From positions 1 to 8,251 of the forward strand of contig JAAYHI010000086.1 in assembly GCA_012727415.1 (NCBI GenBank): 8,251 nt of DNA, read 5' to 3'. Positions 7,280 to 8,251 of the stretch are shown piece after piece (position 1 is the stretch's first letter; every line of letters starts with the position of its first letter). Both the position numbers and the translations under genes were made by a program. The stretch comes from Bacillota bacterium. GTDB lineage: Bacteria; Bacillota; Proteinivoracia; UBA4975. Under the pieces are notes generated by a model. The model was not told the DNA's origin and made no database searches. It saw nothing but the letters and a program-made list of their open reading frames with translations.

Positions 7280-7927
7280 ATGTATTTATCCCGAGTATTG
7301 TTGGATGTTAATAAAAGGGAAACTATGGGGGCGCTATCCTCACCCCACATTTTACATGGCGCTATAGAACAAAGTTTTGCCAGTCGGGAGAAACGGAAAC
7401 TCTGGCGTATAGATTGGTTGGGCGACGTCTGCTGCTTACTGGTACTCTCAGAAGAAAAACCTGACTTTACCCATCTGTCAAGACAATTCGGATACCCCTT
7501 CACGGATCCTCCCTGGGAAACTAAGGACTATAGCCTCCTATTATCTCGGTTGCAAGAGGGTCAGGAGTGGCACTTTCGTTTACGTGCTAACCCTACACGC
7601 AGCAGTTTTAAAGAAAAGGACTCGGCTTCAGGGAGGGGAAAGGTCTTTGCCCATGTAACACAGGAGCAGCAAAGGCAATGGTTGCTCGCAAAGGCCGAGA
7701 AATGTGGCTTTAAACTTAATGATGATGAGTTTGATGTAGTACATTCCCAGTGGCTGAGATTTCAGAAGGGAAGAGGCGGCAGATACGTCACGCTGCGTAC
7801 GGCAACTTTCGAGGGGAAATTGACTATAACGGATCTTGGCTGTTTTAAGGAAGTTCTTCAGTCTGGCGTTGGTAGAGCAAAGGCCTATGGCTGTGGTTTA
7901 TTGACGCTGGCACGCCAGCGAGGATAA
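7280..7927 (+). CDS. cas6e: crRNA endoribonuclease Cas6e (CasE/Cse3)
   Basis: Cas6e cuts the repeat hairpin of the precursor crRNA and stays bound to its 3' stem as the head of Cascade. The 215-residue protein starts MYLSRVLLDV and carries the segment PHILHGAIEQSF (22-33). H26 is the probable catalytic histidine by position in the family, with H23 as the alternative. The C-terminal glycine-rich loop GVGRAKAYGCGLLTLAR (196-212) matches the family's RNA-binding loop. Length fits (about 200-215). The start at 7280 is one base after the cas5e stop, with GGGGGAAG (7266-7273) as a ribosome site. An in-frame open extension back to 7085 lies within cas5e and looks unlike Cas6e, so it was not used. 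Confidence 0.95.
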   Translation: MYLSRVLLDVNKRETMGALSSPHILHGAIEQSFASREKRKLWRIDWLGDVCCLLVLSEEKPDFTHLSRQFGYPFTDPPWETKDYSLLLSRLQEGQEWHFRLRANPTRSSFKEKDSASGRGKVFAHVTQEQQRQWLLAKAEKCGFKLNDDEFDVVHSQWLRFQKGRGGRYVTLRTATFEGKLTITDLGCFKEVLQSGVGRAKAYGCGLLTLARQRG

Positions 7928-7931
7928 TGCC

Positions 7932-8251
7932 ATGAGAGAAATCCCAGGGATTAAGAAACCTGATTTGCATGCCCTACCTCAAATAAGAGACAGGATGTCG
8001 TTTTTGTACCTGGAACGCTGCCTGATAAACAGGCAAGATGGAGCAATTACTGTGACTGACGCCAGAGGTACTGCCCATGTTCCAGCGGCCTCTCTAGGGG
8101 TGCTGATGCTTGGGCCTGGTACAAATGTGTCCCACCGGGCGATGGAACTTATAGGAAACTCAGGGACATGCGTGGTATGGGTAGGTGAGCGTGGTGTACG
8201 TTACTATGCTCATGGTCATCCCTTGACCCATTCTTCTCGGCTATTGGTTAA
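7932..8251 (+). CDS. cas1: CRISPR integrase Cas1, type I-E (partial, 3' end outside window)
   Basis: Cas1 with Cas2 integrates new spacers at the leader end of the array. The first 106 residues are present, reading MREIPGIKKPDLHALPQIRD, then RMSFLYLERC (21-30), DGAITVTDARGTAHVPAAS (36-54), LGPGTNVSHRA (60-70), VVWVGERGVRYYAHG (81-95) and LTHSSRLL (98-105). These form the N-terminal beta domain typical of the type I-E Cas1 subgroup. The catalytic glutamate, histidine and aspartate lie beyond the window, so activity cannot be judged. The gene begins 4 bases after the cas6e stop, with GAGG at 7920-7923, 8 bases upstream. The frame is open to the right edge and ends in an incomplete codon. Confidence 0.95.
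   Translation, partial: MREIPGIKKPDLHALPQIRDRMSFLYLERCLINRQDGAITVTDARGTAHVPAASLGVLMLGPGTNVSHRAMELIGNSGTCVVWVGERGVRYYAHGHPLTHSSRLLV

Overview
The window holds most of a type I-E (Cascade) CRISPR-Cas operon, all on the plus strand: cas3, cas8e (casA/cse1), cse2 (casB/cas11), cas7e (casC), cas5e (casD), cas6e (casE) and the first 106 codons of cas1, which runs off the right edge. Left of the operon are the last 52 codons of an unrelated, unrecognised gene and a strong intrinsic terminator. No CRISPR repeats, tRNA, rRNA or insertion sequence were seen. The cas2 gene and the array would be expected just beyond the right edge.

Layout: 1-159 is the tail of the upstream gene. 160-451 is an intergenic leader with a terminator hairpin at 207-242. 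cas3 spans 452-3229, cas8e 3231-4832, cse2 4846-5472, cas7e 5462-6571, cas5e 6568-7278, cas6e 7280-7927, and cas1 begins at 7932. Junctions are very tight, with gaps of 1, 13, 1 and 4 nt and overlaps of 11 and 4 nt. The whole set is therefore almost certainly one transcript, with translational coupling at several junctions. This differs from E. coli K-12, where cas3 is separated from casA by an intergenic region.

How the genes work together: Cas6e cuts the precursor crRNA in its repeats. Cas5e, Cas7e, two copies of Cse2 and Cas8e assemble on the crRNA as Cascade. Cas8e reads the PAM and recruits Cas3, which nicks and degrades the target by its HD nuclease and DExH helicase. Cas1, with the Cas2 expected downstream, inserts new spacers. 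All reading frames are intact and the visible key motifs are present, so the interference module looks functional.

Organism: near-canonical AGGAGG ribosome binding sites, intermediate base composition (judged by eye, not counted) and the protein sequence style suggest a Firmicute, perhaps a clostridial lineage. This is an inference and no species is claimed. I found no previously undescribed system here. The findings below are details of a well-known system that deserve a check.
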